Origin: Anaerobaca lacustris
GTDB lineage: Bacteria; Planctomycetota; Phycisphaerae; Sedimentisphaerales; Anaerobacaceae
Length of the DNA stretch: 64,000 nt
NCBI RefSeq assembly: GCF_030012215.1
Contig: NZ_JASCXX010000001.1
Location: forward strand, 327,704-391,703
Direction of reading: 5' to 3'
The notes under the pieces were generated by a model. That model saw only the letters and a list, made by a program, of their open reading frames with translations, did no database searches and was not told the DNA's origin. The position numbers were made by a program, and so were the translations under genes. Shown one piece after another: positions 52,616 to 62,226 of the stretch. Positions within the stretch are counted from its first letter, which is position 1. Every line of letters starts with the position of its first letter.

Positions 52616-52655
52616 GCGAGCCCGGGACAGACTGGTTCCGGGCTCGCTTGCTTTT
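52616..52655 (+). terminator. Terminator of the Nramp-like gene
   Basis: GCGAGCCCGG (52616-52625) pairs with CCGGGCTCGC (52638-52647), followed by TTGCTTTT. Confidence 0.85.
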
Positions 52656-52738
52656 GGGATGGTGCAGGTGGTCGGAGCGTTGCGGCGTCGGATGGGGGCG
52701 TAGGGTTCCGGGCCTGGTTTCAGAGTCAGGAGACTTGT

Positions 52739-53494
52739 CTATCTGGCGGGGACCATTTCGGCTTCCAGTTTGCCCTGCGCGATGCTGAAGTCCTTGAGGC
52801 GCACCCACTTGTCGTCCACCTTGAAGACCGGCTCGAACGATTCGCCGGCCAGCAAGGACGCGGCGACCTTGGCCCGGATGTCCTCGGTATCGACGGGCAC
52901 GGTTTCGAGCCGTTCCTGATACATTCTCCTGGCCATCATTTTGGCCAGCAGCGTGATGGGCACCGCGCCGACCTCGACCTTGGCCACGTTCAGATCGAGC
53001 CGTCCCTCGTCATCGAGCTTGGGCTCCAACTCGATGGTGATGACGAATTCGGCCTTTTCGATATCGGCCGTCCCCATTAAGACGATGCGGCCGGGATGGA
53101 AGAGCACCGTGGGCGCTGCGAAGACGATGCCTCCGGTTTCGCGCGGCCACCGAAACTGCGCGATGGCCTCGTTGAGGGCCCGATCGAGCACCACGAGGTT
53201 GAAGGGGCGCCGGCTCTGCGCGCCATTGTAGAGCTGGGGGCCCAGTTCGTGGGACAGGTACGGATGAACGCGCTCGCCGTTCGCGCCGGTCAACACTTGA
53301 ATCACCGGATTGTACCGGGCCGGCTTGTACAGCAGCAGCGCGAGGATGACCACGGCGACGGTCAGATCGATCAGCAGCCAGTAGAACAGCCGTCTGCGCT
53401 TCGACCCCTTGGTCTTCTCCTTGCCCTTGCCCTTCTCCGAGGCCGGCGCCGGAGCGGGTGCGGTGCGCTCAATATTGTCGCGGGCTACTGTCAT
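52739..53494 (-). CDS. Membrane-anchored protein with a possible lipid-binding-like domain
   Basis: A 251-aa protein with an N-terminal Pro/Ala/Lys-rich tail (about 12-35), a transmembrane helix (about 39-58, LLIDLTVAVVILALLLY), then a soluble domain of about 170 residues. The domain begins RPFNLVVLDRALNEAIAQFRWP and has repeated strands (IVFAAPTVLFHPGRIVLMG, AEFVITIELEPKLD). The architecture recalls LptC/YpmS-like or DUF2993 domains, but I do not recognise a specific family. It is divergent from pyrF and 130 bp from the Nramp gene. The ATG at 53494 (MTVARDNIER) is chosen over a start at 53581 because the added segment is Arg/Pro-rich and not protein-like. Confidence 0.65.
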   Translation of the reverse strand: MTVARDNIERTAPAPAPASEKGKGKEKTKGSKRRRLFYWLLIDLTVAVVILALLLYKPARYNPVIQVLTGANGERVHPYLSHELGPQLYNGAQSRRPFNLVVLDRALNEAIAQFRWPRETGGIVFAAPTVLFHPGRIVLMGTADIEKAEFVITIELEPKLDDEGRLDLNVAKVEVGAVPITLLAKMMARRMYQERLETVPVDTEDIRAKVAASLLAGESFEPVFKVDDKWVRLKDFSIAQGKLEAEMVPAR

Positions 53495-53823
53495 GTTTTG
53501 TGCGATCCTGTGAAACCATCCGCCGGTGACAATCCTGTGGTGCCGTGGGCACCACGCCTGCCGACCCGGAAACCGTGTCATTCTCTGTTGGAAGACTCCG
53601 AGCGCGGGAAATAGTTTCCCACAAATGGACCCAGAAGCCGAATTCTGTCTTGCTCGATCCAGCCGGCGTGATTATAGTGGCTCGCACGTTGATGAAAAAG
53701 GTTTTTGTTGCCGGGTTCGCGTCAGGTCGGGTGCCCCAGTGCGGTGCGCATGAAATGAGGGGTGCAGATCCGGACGAGTGATGGCGACCTCTGGCATGTT
53801 TGGAAGGAAAGGTTTCTCAGACT
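53495..53823. other. Divergent region between the anchored-protein gene and pyrF
   Basis: Contains the pyrF promoter (53650-53678) and a 29-codon open frame (53692-53781) in the pyrF leader. Nothing else was recognised. Confidence 0.5.
53650..53678 (+). promoter_or_regulatory. Promoter for pyrF
   Basis: TTGCTC (53650-53655), 17 bp, TATAGT (53673-53678). The leader is about 140 bases. Confidence 0.6.
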
Positions 53824-54774
53824 ATGGCGAGCCATTTTGCGGACCGGTTGTGCGAAGCTGTGCAGGCGAAGAAGACCTCATTGATCGTCGGGTTGGATCC
53901 CGTGTACAGCCGCCTGCCGGCAGCGATCACCAGCCACCGTCAGATGAATGACGAGTTCGACGCGGCCGCCGCCGTGGATGCGATCTTCGATTTTTGCACG
54001 CAGACGATGCGGATCGTGGCGCCGATGGTGCCCGCGATCAAGATCAACATTGCGTTTTTCGAGAAGTACCTCTGGGAAGGCCTGGAGACGTACTACGCCC
54101 TGATCAACGAGGCCAACGATCTCGGCCTGGAGATTATCGGCGACATCAAGCGCGGGGACGTCGGTCATACGGCGGAGGTCTACGCGTCGGCCCATCTTCA
54201 GAATCCCGAGTTGGCCGGTCTGGAAGATACGCTGGCGCCGGACGCGATCACCGTCAACGGGTATCCCGGCCTCGAGGGCATCGAGCCGTTCGCCCAGATG
54301 GCCGACTCGCAAGGCAAGGGTGTTTTCGTGCTGGTGCGCACGAGCAATGCCTCGGCGGCGGCGCTTCAGGATTTCACCGACGCCCAGGGCCAGGCCTTGT
54401 ACGAGAAGATGGCCGAGATCGTCAACGAGATCGCAAACCAGCCCGGCCGGGTCGGCAGTTGCGGCTACAGCAACATCGGAATGGTGGTCGGCGGGACCGC
54501 TCCCGATGTGACGGCGGCGCTGCGAACGAAATACGACAAGATCTGGTTCCTGGTGCCCGGTTACGGCTCGCAGGGCGCGACGGCGGCCGATTGCCTGAGG
54601 TTCTGCAAGCCCGACGGCACCGGCGCGCTGATCAACGCCTCACGGGCGATCATCTATGCGTACGAGCGACCGAAGTACCGCGACCAGTTCGGCGACGACT
54701 GGAAGAAGTGCATCGAGCAGGCGGTTATCGACGCCAAGGTCGAGCTGGCCATGGCGATGCAGACCAAGCTGTAG
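53824..54774 (+). CDS. pyrF: Orotidine 5'-phosphate decarboxylase (type 2)
   Basis: Final step of UMP synthesis. The 316-aa protein has the OMPdecase TIM barrel with the catalytic GDIKRGDVGHTA (Lys/Asp pair, about 104-115) and the IINASRAIIYAYE C-terminus. The length and the insert of about 60 residues after motif 1 match the subfamily-2 (Mycobacterium/Myxococcus-type) enzyme. The start at 53824 has GGAAAGG upstream; a TTG at 53800 is in frame but not needed. Downstream at 61 bp lies the methyltransferase gene. Confidence 0.95.
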   Translation: MASHFADRLCEAVQAKKTSLIVGLDPVYSRLPAAITSHRQMNDEFDAAAAVDAIFDFCTQTMRIVAPMVPAIKINIAFFEKYLWEGLETYYALINEANDLGLEIIGDIKRGDVGHTAEVYASAHLQNPELAGLEDTLAPDAITVNGYPGLEGIEPFAQMADSQGKGVFVLVRTSNASAAALQDFTDAQGQALYEKMAEIVNEIANQPGRVGSCGYSNIGMVVGGTAPDVTAALRTKYDKIWFLVPGYGSQGATAADCLRFCKPDGTGALINASRAIIYAYERPKYRDQFGDDWKKCIEQAVIDAKVELAMAMQTKL

Positions 54775-54835
54775 CCGTTCGCCGCAATCCTCCTGTGGTG
54801 TGGGCCGGGGCCTCCGTCGTTTTCGGGTGTGGCGC

Positions 54836-55585
54836 ATGCGAAAGGGTGTTTCCACGGCCAGCGATGCTTCACGGCCGACCGGTTCGTGCGTGGGCCGGAT
54901 GTTCGACCGCATTGCGCCGACGTACGACCTTCTGAATCGCCTGCTGTCGTTCGGCCGGGACCTTTCGTGGCGTCGCAAAGCCGCACGCTGTATTGAGGAT
55001 AGCCGCCTCGTCCGGGTCGCCGACCTGGCGACGGGGACGGCCGACCTGCCGATCGTGCTGTTGCGGGAGCGACCTCATATTGTGGATGCCGTCGGACTCG
55101 ATTGTTCCGAGGCAATGCTCTGGATCGGCCGGGAGAAGATTCACCGGTGTGGCCTGTCCGATCGTGTGAAACTCGTGCGGGGTGACGCGACGAGCACGTC
55201 CTTTCCCGGCGAGAGCTTCGATGCGGTGACGATGGCGTTTGGGATTCGCAACACGCCGGACGCGCGGGCGACGCTCGATGAAATCCATCGGCTGCTCAGG
55301 CCGGGCGGCACGGCGGTGATTCTCGAATTCTCATTGCCCGGGAACCCTGTCGTGCGATGGGGATATCTCGCCTATCTGCGTTTCGTCGTTCCCTTGATCG
55401 GCGCGGTCGTGTCCGGAGACCGGCGCGCGTATCGGTATCTCAACCAGTCGATCGAGGCCTTTCACAGCCCGTCCGCGTTCTGCGCGATGATGGAGCAGGC
55501 CGGTTTCCGCGACGTCTCGGCTACACCGCTGACGGGAGGCGTCGCCTCGATCTATAAGGGGTCCAAGGCTTCGAGTGAGGTATGA
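54836..55585 (+). CDS. menG: Ubiquinone/menaquinone biosynthesis methyltransferase
   Basis: A 249-aa SAM-dependent C-methyltransferase of the UbiE/MenG family, adding the methyl group to demethylmenaquinone (or the ubiquinone precursor). It has the YDLLNRLLSFGRDLSWRRK start, motif I VADLATGTADLPI, the family's MAFGIRNTPDARATLDE, and FSLPGNP. Menaquinone is the likelier product in a planctomycete. It overlaps murD by 4 bp. The ATG at 54836 lacks a strong site; the ATG-rich region upstream is the pyrF tail. Confidence 0.9.
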   Translation: MRKGVSTASDASRPTGSCVGRMFDRIAPTYDLLNRLLSFGRDLSWRRKAARCIEDSRLVRVADLATGTADLPIVLLRERPHIVDAVGLDCSEAMLWIGREKIHRCGLSDRVKLVRGDATSTSFPGESFDAVTMAFGIRNTPDARATLDEIHRLLRPGGTAVILEFSLPGNPVVRWGYLAYLRFVVPLIGAVVSGDRRAYRYLNQSIEAFHSPSAFCAMMEQAGFRDVSATPLTGGVASIYKGSKASSEV

Positions 55586-56961
55586 AGGCATCCGATCTGG
55601 CAGGCAAGAGAGTTCTCGTGATGGGGCTGGGGCGTTTCGGCGGGGGGATCGACGCGGCGCGATTCGCCGTCGAGGCCGGGGCCCATGTCACGGTCACCGA
55701 CCTGGCGACGGAAGAGCGACTGGCCGACTCCATTGAACGGTTGGGGCCGTGTCCCGATATCGTGTTCCGGCTGGGTCTGCACGACCCCGACGATTTCGCA
55801 TCGGCCGACTTCGTGGTGGCGAACCCGGCGGTCAAGCCGGACAACCGCTTTCTTGAGGTGGCCCGGCAGCACGGCAAGATCGTCACGTCGCAGGTGGGGC
55901 TGTTCTTCCAGCTGTGTCCGGCCCGCATCGTCGGGATCACGGGCGCCAACGGCAAGAGCACCACGGCTACCTTGACCGCCCATCTGCTGGAGCATGCCCG
56001 GAGCGACAGGCCCTACGGCAATGTCTGGCTCAGCGGCAACATCGGCGACCAGCCCTTGCTGACGATCCTCGATCGAATCGAGCCGGACGACGTTGTCGTA
56101 CTGGAATTGTCGAGCTTCCAAATCGAGCAACTGGCCGAGCTGCGCGAGGCCCCGCAAATCGCGTTGCTGACGAACCTGACGCCGAACCACCTCGACCGCT
56201 ACGGCACGTTCGAGGCCTACTGCGATGCCAAAGAGGGGCTGTTCAAACGCCAGCCGTGTGATCCGGCTGCTCCATCGATCTCCCTCTTCAATGCCGACGA
56301 CGAGGTTGCCTCTCAGTGGTTCGACCGCTATGACGGGCAGACCGGTCGGATCTGCATGAAGTTCTCGGCCGACGACGTACCCGTCCGGTTCCGCGAGGCC
56401 TACCGGCTTCCTGGCCGGGCGTACCGATCGAATCTGGCCGGGGCGATGGCGATTGCCCGATGCCTTGGCGTGGGCGATGATGCGATCCGGGCCGCGCTTC
56501 CGGAATTCAAGGCCCTCCCGCACCGTCTCGAACTGGTCGCCGAATCCAACGGCGTGAGTTGGTACAACGATTCCAAGGCGACCACGCCCCTGAGCGGCAT
56601 TGTGGCCCTCGATGCCTTCGACCGGCCCGAAATCCTCATTGCCGGCGGCTACGACAAGCACCTGCCGTTCGATCAACTCGGCAGGAAGATCGCGCAGAAG
56701 GCCAAGGCGGCCATCCTGATCGGTCAGACGGCCCCGCAGATTGCCCAGGCGATTCACGCGGGATCGGGCGGCGGTTCCGATGTGCGCGTCGAGTTCGCCG
56801 ATTCGCTGGCCCAGGCCGTCCAAATGGCCCATCGATTGGCCTGCCCGGGCGACGTGGTGCTGCTGAGCCCCGCTTGCGCCAGCTACGACATTTTTGAGAA
56901 CTACCAGCAACGGGGTCGGCAGTTTGCCGAACTGGTACGCGGGCTGGCCGCCGGGTTATAG
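55582..56961 (+). CDS. murD: UDP-N-acetylmuramoyl-L-alanine:D-glutamate ligase
   Basis: Adds D-Glu to UDP-MurNAc-L-Ala in peptidoglycan synthesis. The 459-aa Mur ligase has an N-terminal Rossmann domain, the P-loop GITGANGKSTTAT (about 115-127), LTPNHLDRYGTFEAYCDAK (metal and substrate binding) and SWYNDSKATTP (Lys/Asp, about 329-339) with the C-terminal domain after that. It shows that this lineage keeps peptidoglycan genes. It is translationally coupled to menG and not next to the usual dcw cluster. Confidence 0.96.
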   Translation: MKASDLAGKRVLVMGLGRFGGGIDAARFAVEAGAHVTVTDLATEERLADSIERLGPCPDIVFRLGLHDPDDFASADFVVANPAVKPDNRFLEVARQHGKIVTSQVGLFFQLCPARIVGITGANGKSTTATLTAHLLEHARSDRPYGNVWLSGNIGDQPLLTILDRIEPDDVVVLELSSFQIEQLAELREAPQIALLTNLTPNHLDRYGTFEAYCDAKEGLFKRQPCDPAAPSISLFNADDEVASQWFDRYDGQTGRICMKFSADDVPVRFREAYRLPGRAYRSNLAGAMAIARCLGVGDDAIRAALPEFKALPHRLELVAESNGVSWYNDSKATTPLSGIVALDAFDRPEILIAGGYDKHLPFDQLGRKIAQKAKAAILIGQTAPQIAQAIHAGSGGGSDVRVEFADSLAQAVQMAHRLACPGDVVLLSPACASYDIFENYQQRGRQFAELVRGLAAGL

Positions 56962-57172
56962 GAAGTTCCCGGCTGGGCCGCACAGGCCTTCGAAAAAAAT
57001 CCCATCTCCTTATCTCGCCCTCTTCCACATAGATCGGGCCTTTCATCCGTCGTAGCCCAACGTCTCGCTGTTTTCTCGGCGATGCCCTGTAAAGCGGACG
57101 CGTCGGGCTGCCGATCTGGACCGTGAACAACACAGTAACGGCCTGGAGACGGGTATCGAAGGACAGACAGAC

Positions 57173-57565
57173 ATGAACGCGACGAATGACAGACGAGTAG
57201 AGGAGCGACTGCACTACCATTGGCCCATCTGGTTTGCCGAGCACGCCGATGGAGAGCTGGCCCAGGGACAGATGTCGGATATTTCGAGCCGGGGCGCGGC
57301 TTTCACGTGCTATGCCGACCAGAACTGCCCCTATCCGGGCCAACAGGTTGCGGCCCGATTCAGCGTCCCGCAATATGGCCAGGACGGCTCGTTCGATATG
57401 GTGGATTTCGTCCGTTGCGGTCACGTCTGTCGCGTGGACACCGTCAACAGCGCGCTACGTCGCATCGCGATGCATTTCGCCGAGCCGCTGCCGTTCCATC
57501 CGGGCGAGCAACAGACCGGCTTGGAGACCGATCCGGCCGACGAACTGGAATGCCTGATGGTTTAG
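57173..57565 (+). CDS. PilZ domain protein
   Basis: A 130-aa single PilZ domain. The cyclic-di-GMP-binding RxxxR (R8, R12 in RRVEER) and DISSRG (36-41, D/NxSxxG) motifs are both present, so ligand binding is likely. The C-terminus is acidic. The target is unknown; such proteins commonly act on motility, exopolysaccharide or pilus functions. AAGGACAG precedes the ATG. Confidence 0.9.
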   Translation: MNATNDRRVEERLHYHWPIWFAEHADGELAQGQMSDISSRGAAFTCYADQNCPYPGQQVAARFSVPQYGQDGSFDMVDFVRCGHVCRVDTVNSALRRIAMHFAEPLPFHPGEQQTGLETDPADELECLMV

Positions 57566-57662
57566 CCGACGCCCCCGCGCAAGAACAGGACTGAGAACGG
57601 CGCTCGCTCTCAGCCCTGCAACGATCTAACAACAGGCCCCGCGTCGTCGGGCCAATTCACAT

Positions 57663-58331
57663 CTACTTCTTCTTCTGCACTTGTGGGATTCTCGACGGGA
57701 GGGTCTCGCAGACCTTGGCGATCACCTTCTTGACCTGCTCGCTCTGTTCGGGCGAGAGGGCATGCCCGGCTACGCCGCCGACCACACCGCCCGCGACGCC
57801 GCCGATGACGCGATCGCTCGTGTCGCCGCCGGCCAGCACCGCGCCGGCCGCCGCGCCGGCCGCCGCCCCGACAAACGTGGCCAACCCCTTGCCCGTGCTG
57901 CCCGAGCCGTTGCCGATCCAGAGAATCGACGCGTCTTCGACGTCAATCAGCTTGGCCGTCATCTCCATCTTATCCTGGTACTTGGGAATATTGATGACCA
58001 GGACCGCCGGTACGTTTAGAATCCGCCCGGCCCGGGCGGCGTCCGTGTTCGACGTCAGGTCCGAGGCCTGGAATTCCTGCTCCTTCAGCAGGGCCGGGAT
58101 GCCCCTGCGCTCGATGACGCCATAACCCCGCTTCATCAGTTCCGGGATGAAGAAGTCGCTGATCTGGTTTTTGACCACGTCGCCGTAGACGCGACCGGTG
58201 ACCTCCACGATCGCCACCTGGTTGAGACTTGTGAAGTCGTAACCGGCCAGTGCGTAACTCTCGCCCTTGCTCGACGCACAACCGGCCACCAGCGAGGCGC
58301 ACATCAGTGTCAGCAGACATACTACCTTCAT
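57663..58331 (-). CDS. CsgG/HfaB-like lipoprotein with glycine zipper
   Basis: A 222-aa lipoprotein (lipobox LVAGC, Cys18). The body has the GYDFTSLNQVAIVEVTG and LMKRGYGVIERRGIPALLKEQ segments of CsgG-type or penicillin-binding-activator-like outer-membrane proteins. The C-terminal third is a glycine-zipper stretch (VGAAAGAAAGAVLAGGDTS, GGVAGGVVGGVAG), which often inserts in membranes. Function: secretion pore or envelope stress component, inferred. The start at 58331 has GGGAGG upstream; the ORF extends to 58364 with no site. Confidence 0.8.
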   Translation of the reverse strand: MKVVCLLTLMCASLVAGCASSKGESYALAGYDFTSLNQVAIVEVTGRVYGDVVKNQISDFFIPELMKRGYGVIERRGIPALLKEQEFQASDLTSNTDAARAGRILNVPAVLVINIPKYQDKMEMTAKLIDVEDASILWIGNGSGSTGKGLATFVGAAAGAAAGAVLAGGDTSDRVIGGVAGGVVGGVAGHALSPEQSEQVKKVIAKVCETLPSRIPQVQKKK

Positions 58332-58383
58332 TGCATTGACCTCCCGCGTAGACAGAACCATCAATCCAGGCTTTCGCCCATAG

Positions 58384-58412
58384 TCTGTACGCTATACGCC
58401 GTACGTTGTCAA
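58384..58412 (-). promoter_or_regulatory. Possible promoter for the CsgG-like gene
   Basis: On the minus strand: TTGACA (58407-58412), 17 bp, TACAGA (58384-58389). The -35 is perfect but the -10 is weak. Confidence 0.4.
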
Positions 58413-58623
58413 ATGTTTCCATCGACCTTGTCGATCGACGCACCGGACATCTCCTACGGGTAGAGAGGCACTTGCCCACCCGCTGGTCACCAAAAAACCA
58501 GAATTCAGCCGGCCCAGGTCGTGCGATCCAGGATGACAGCTTTGCGATTCTGTGGTAGACTGGGGCCAGTCGCCGCAAGGCCGATAGGGAGGGGACGCCC
58601 GATGGAAACGTGTTTGGAGAAGG

Positions 58624-60654
58624 ATGGCCAGGAAATTCACATTGCAGTCCCGGACGGCGGCCGGGGACATCGATTTCTCCGCCGACCTGAATCGCGAGCA
58701 ACTGGCGGTGGCGACGGCGCCCGGCGGGCCCATGCTCGTAATCGCCGGGGCCGGCAGCGGCAAGACGCGCGCCCTGACCTACCGGCTGGCCTGGCTGGTC
58801 CACCACGGGATCGACCCGTCGCGAATCCTGCTGGTGACCTTCACCAACCGGGCGGCCCGCGAGATGCTCAGCCGGGTCGAGGTGCTCGTCAAGCAGAAGA
58901 CCCGCGAGATCTGGGGCGGCACCTTCCACCACATCGCCAATCGCATCCTGCGCATCCACGGCACGCTCCTGGGGATTTCGCCCGATTTCACGATTCTCGA
59001 CCGCGAAGATGCCCGCGACCTGCTGGCCTCGTGCGTCGACGAGGCGGGCATCGACATCCGCCAGCGGCGTTTCCCGCACAAGGGTGTGCTCGCGGCGATT
59101 TCGTCGTTTCTCCAGAACACGCTCGAATCGCTCGACGACGTCCTGAGCAAACGCTATCCGATGTTCGTCGAGGAGATCGTCGGCATCGAGAAGGTGCTTG
59201 TGCTGTACACGGAGAAGAAACGTCTGCGGCAACTGCTGGACTTTGACGACCTGCTCAGCGCCTGGCTGCGGCTGATGGCCGAGCACGAGGACGTGCGCGA
59301 TCAGCTCGCCCGGCAGTTCCTGCACATCCTCGTCGACGAGTACCAGGACACCAACAAGATTCAGGGCGCGATCATCGATCTGCTGGCGGCCAGGCACCGC
59401 AACCTGACGGTGGTCGGGGACGATTCGCAGTCGATCTACAGTTTTCGCGGGGCCAACTTCGAGAACATCATCACGTTCAAGGACCGCTATCCCAACGCCC
59501 GCGAGTACAAGCTCGAGACGAATTACCGCTCGGTGCCCGAGATCCTGACGCTGGCCAATGCGAGCATCGCCCAAAACGTGCGCCGGCTGCCGAAGAACCT
59601 TCAGGCCATCCGCTCGTCGGGCCTCAAGCCCGCGATCGTGCCGTGTCACGACCACTACACGCAGTCGCGGTTCATCGCCGAGTACGTGCTGCACCTGCTC
59701 GACGAGGGCCGCACCCTTGCCGACATCGCGGTGCTCTACCGCAGCCACTGGCACTCGCTGGAGATCCAGCTCGAATTCCAGCGGCGCAACATCCCGTTCC
59801 ACATTCGCGGCGGCCTGCGTTTCTTCGAGCAGGCTCACATGAAAGACATCCTCTGCTATCTGCGCGTCATGCAGAACCCGGCCGATGAGCTGGCGTGGCT
59901 GCGTCTGCTCAAGATGCTGCCTCGCGTCGGCAGCGCCCTGTCCCGGCGTGTCTGGCGGCACATCAGCGACTCGGCCGATCCGGTCAAGGAGGTCTTCACG
60001 GTCGAGACGGCCAGCCTGCTGCCCGTCAGCGCGCGGCCGTTCTATGAGGATTTTGCGGCGCTCATCAGGGACGCCCGTGAGATCGACTCGCCCGCCGAGA
60101 TCATCGACCTCGTGCTCAAGCGGTCGTATGAAGACTATCTGGTCTCGCACTACGACGGGGCGTCGCTGCGGAAGGAAGACATCAACGGGCTGGCGAACTT
60201 CGCGTCCCAATACAAGAACGTCGAGGCGTTTCTGGCCGACGTGGCGCTGGCGGGAGAGTTCTCGGGTGAGAACGTGGTAGCCGGGCCGGACGAGCAGGAG
60301 TTCGTGATCCTCAGCACCGTGCACCAGGCCAAAGGGCTCGAATGGCCGATCGTCTTCATCCCCTGGCTCTCGGACGGGCGGTTCCCGTCGGATATGGCGA
60401 TGAATCGCAAGGAGGAACTGGAGGAAGAGCGCCGGGTCTTTCACGTCGCGGTCACGCGGGCACGAGATGAACTCTATCTGATCGTCCCCGAAATCTATCG
60501 CAATCGCGGCGGCAACCTCGTTATGATGAAGCCCAGCCGCTTCCTGACCGAGTTGAGCCGGGAACTGACCGAACAGATGGAGCTCGAAGAGGGCCTGCCG
60601 CATCTGATCGGAGGCGATGACCGCAATCTCCTGCCCTCCGACGGCGGGATGTGA
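58624..60654 (+). CDS. UvrD/Rep/PcrA-type DNA helicase
   Basis: A 676-aa superfamily-1A helicase. Walker A IAGAGSGKTRALTYR (about 40-54), FTNRAAREM, LVDEYQDTN (Walker B/DEYQ), GDDSQSIYSFRGAN and VHQAKGLEWPIVF (motif V/VI region) mark a full 3'-5' translocase core. The C-terminal Tudor-like tail of UvrD/PcrA is short, so the protein is nearer to Rep or the smaller bacterial UvrD-like enzymes. It unwinds DNA at forks or in excision repair; which role applies here cannot be told. Confidence 0.92.
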   Translation: MARKFTLQSRTAAGDIDFSADLNREQLAVATAPGGPMLVIAGAGSGKTRALTYRLAWLVHHGIDPSRILLVTFTNRAAREMLSRVEVLVKQKTREIWGGTFHHIANRILRIHGTLLGISPDFTILDREDARDLLASCVDEAGIDIRQRRFPHKGVLAAISSFLQNTLESLDDVLSKRYPMFVEEIVGIEKVLVLYTEKKRLRQLLDFDDLLSAWLRLMAEHEDVRDQLARQFLHILVDEYQDTNKIQGAIIDLLAARHRNLTVVGDDSQSIYSFRGANFENIITFKDRYPNAREYKLETNYRSVPEILTLANASIAQNVRRLPKNLQAIRSSGLKPAIVPCHDHYTQSRFIAEYVLHLLDEGRTLADIAVLYRSHWHSLEIQLEFQRRNIPFHIRGGLRFFEQAHMKDILCYLRVMQNPADELAWLRLLKMLPRVGSALSRRVWRHISDSADPVKEVFTVETASLLPVSARPFYEDFAALIRDAREIDSPAEIIDLVLKRSYEDYLVSHYDGASLRKEDINGLANFASQYKNVEAFLADVALAGEFSGENVVAGPDEQEFVILSTVHQAKGLEWPIVFIPWLSDGRFPSDMAMNRKEELEEERRVFHVAVTRARDELYLIVPEIYRNRGGNLVMMKPSRFLTELSRELTEQMELEEGLPHLIGGDDRNLLPSDGGM

Positions 60655-60738
60655 CTTGCGTGCGATACGTGGAGAGCCTCTATATGAAGATCTCCGATTT
60701 CCACCAACGCCATCATCGGTGATTGAAAGGACCTTGCC

Positions 60739-62166
60739 ATGACGCGGGGCAATCGCATCTCCAGACGGGACACGCTGGCCGGCATGGGGGCGCTGGGCGC
60801 CACGACCATCCTCGGATCGAAGGCAGTGCAGGCGGCCGACTCAGCCGTTGCCGGCCGAATCCACCCGGCGATTGCCGAGAAGGTGTTCGCCGTGCCTTTG
60901 ATCGACACGCACGAGCACTTGATCGAGGAGAAGGACCGGCTGGTCGGGGCCGATCATCCGAGGGTCCGGGCCGATGACTGGTCGCTCCTGCTGAGCCACT
61001 ATCTGGATTCCGACCTGCTCGTGGCGGGAATGGCCAGGGCCACATACGACCGCTTCTTCTCGGCCGGGACCGACCCGATGGACAAGTGGGGTCTGCTCGA
61101 ACCCTACTGGCCTGCCGTCAAGAACACCGGCTACGGGCAGGCGGTGCGGATCGCCGTGCGTCAGCTCTACGAGGTGGACAACTTGTCTGCCGCGACTGTC
61201 CGGCAGGTGCAGGCCGGCTATGAGAAGACACGGCGGCCCGGCTTCTACCGACGCATCCTGTGCGAGCACGCGAAGATAGAATCCTGCCAGGTCAATTGTC
61301 TCAGCGCCCCGTTCGGCGAGTCGAATATGCCCACGCTGCTGATGCAGGATCTCAGCATCGTCGGCATGTTCGCCGGCCCGAATCTCGATGGGTTCGGCAA
61401 GCCGACGGGGATCGAGGTCCGTTCGCTGGCCGACTGGCACCGCGTGATCGACTGGTGGTTCGACAAGTACGCCAGATACGCAGTCGCGGTCAAGTCGCAG
61501 AACGCCTACAGCCGCGACATCGACTACGAGCAGGTGCCGGCAGAGAGGGTCGAAGCGATCTTCAAACGGCGACTGGCCAACGAATCGCTCTCCGGCCAGG
61601 AGAGAAAGGCGATGGAGGATCACCTGTTCTGGTACGCGGTCGGCAAGGCGACGGAGCACAAGCTGCCGGTCAAGCTGCACACGGGCTACTACGCGGGCCA
61701 GAACTACATGCCGCAGGGCCGGCTGCTTCACAATCCCGGCTCGGCCAGCGATCTGTGCCGCGCCGCGCCCGAGACGCCATTCGTCTTCATGCACATCTGC
61801 TATCCCTATTACGAAGAGCTGATCTCGGTGGCCAAGCACTATGCCAACGCGCACGTCGATATGTGCTGGTCGTGGATCATCAATCCCGTCTCGGCCAAGG
61901 AGTTCCTCAAGAAATTCCTCGTGACCGCGCCCGCAAACAAGGTCCTGACCTTCGGCGGCGACTACATCCCCGTCGAGCCCGTCCTCGGCCACGCGACAAT
62001 CGCCCGACAGGGCATCGCCCTGGCGCTATCCGAACTGGTCGAAGAAGGCTGGCTGAGCCTGTCCGACGCCCTGGAACTGCCCGACCTCATCATGCACAAC
62101 AACGCCCGCCGTATCTTCCACCTCGCGGAGAAGACCAAGGCCCTCCAGAACGCCCCTTGGACGTGA
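60739..62166 (+). CDS. Tat-exported amidohydrolase
   Basis: A 475-aa protein with a twin-arginine signal (SRRDTLAGMGALGATTIL, about 8-25) and an amidohydrolase-2-type TIM barrel. The metal-binding LIDTHEHLIE (about 54-63) opens the domain, then VKLHTGYYAGQNY, FVFMHICYPYYEE and TFGGDY (catalytic Asp region) follow. The family includes decarboxylases and lactone or sugar-acid hydrolases; the substrate is unknown. Export through Tat means that it folds with its metal before leaving the cytoplasm. It follows the helicase by 84 bp. Its own promoter was not clear. Confidence 0.85.
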   Translation: MTRGNRISRRDTLAGMGALGATTILGSKAVQAADSAVAGRIHPAIAEKVFAVPLIDTHEHLIEEKDRLVGADHPRVRADDWSLLLSHYLDSDLLVAGMARATYDRFFSAGTDPMDKWGLLEPYWPAVKNTGYGQAVRIAVRQLYEVDNLSAATVRQVQAGYEKTRRPGFYRRILCEHAKIESCQVNCLSAPFGESNMPTLLMQDLSIVGMFAGPNLDGFGKPTGIEVRSLADWHRVIDWWFDKYARYAVAVKSQNAYSRDIDYEQVPAERVEAIFKRRLANESLSGQERKAMEDHLFWYAVGKATEHKLPVKLHTGYYAGQNYMPQGRLLHNPGSASDLCRAAPETPFVFMHICYPYYEELISVAKHYANAHVDMCWSWIINPVSAKEFLKKFLVTAPANKVLTFGGDYIPVEPVLGHATIARQGIALALSELVEEGWLSLSDALELPDLIMHNNARRIFHLAEKTKALQNAPWT

Positions 62167-62174
62167 ACTTGCGC

Positions 62175-62203
62175 TTGACTCGCGCCTGCATCCGGGCTAT
62201 CAT
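62175..62203 (+). promoter_or_regulatory. Promoter for the toxin-antitoxin operon
   Basis: TTGACT (62175-62180), 17 bp, TATCAT (62198-62203). Confidence 0.65.
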
Positions 62204-62226
62204 CATAGAAAAGGAGGTGGTCGCCT

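Noticed and set aside
57970..60603. 877-aa minus-strand frame
   Set aside because: Antisense to the UvrD-type helicase and running into the CsgG-like gene from the wrong frame.
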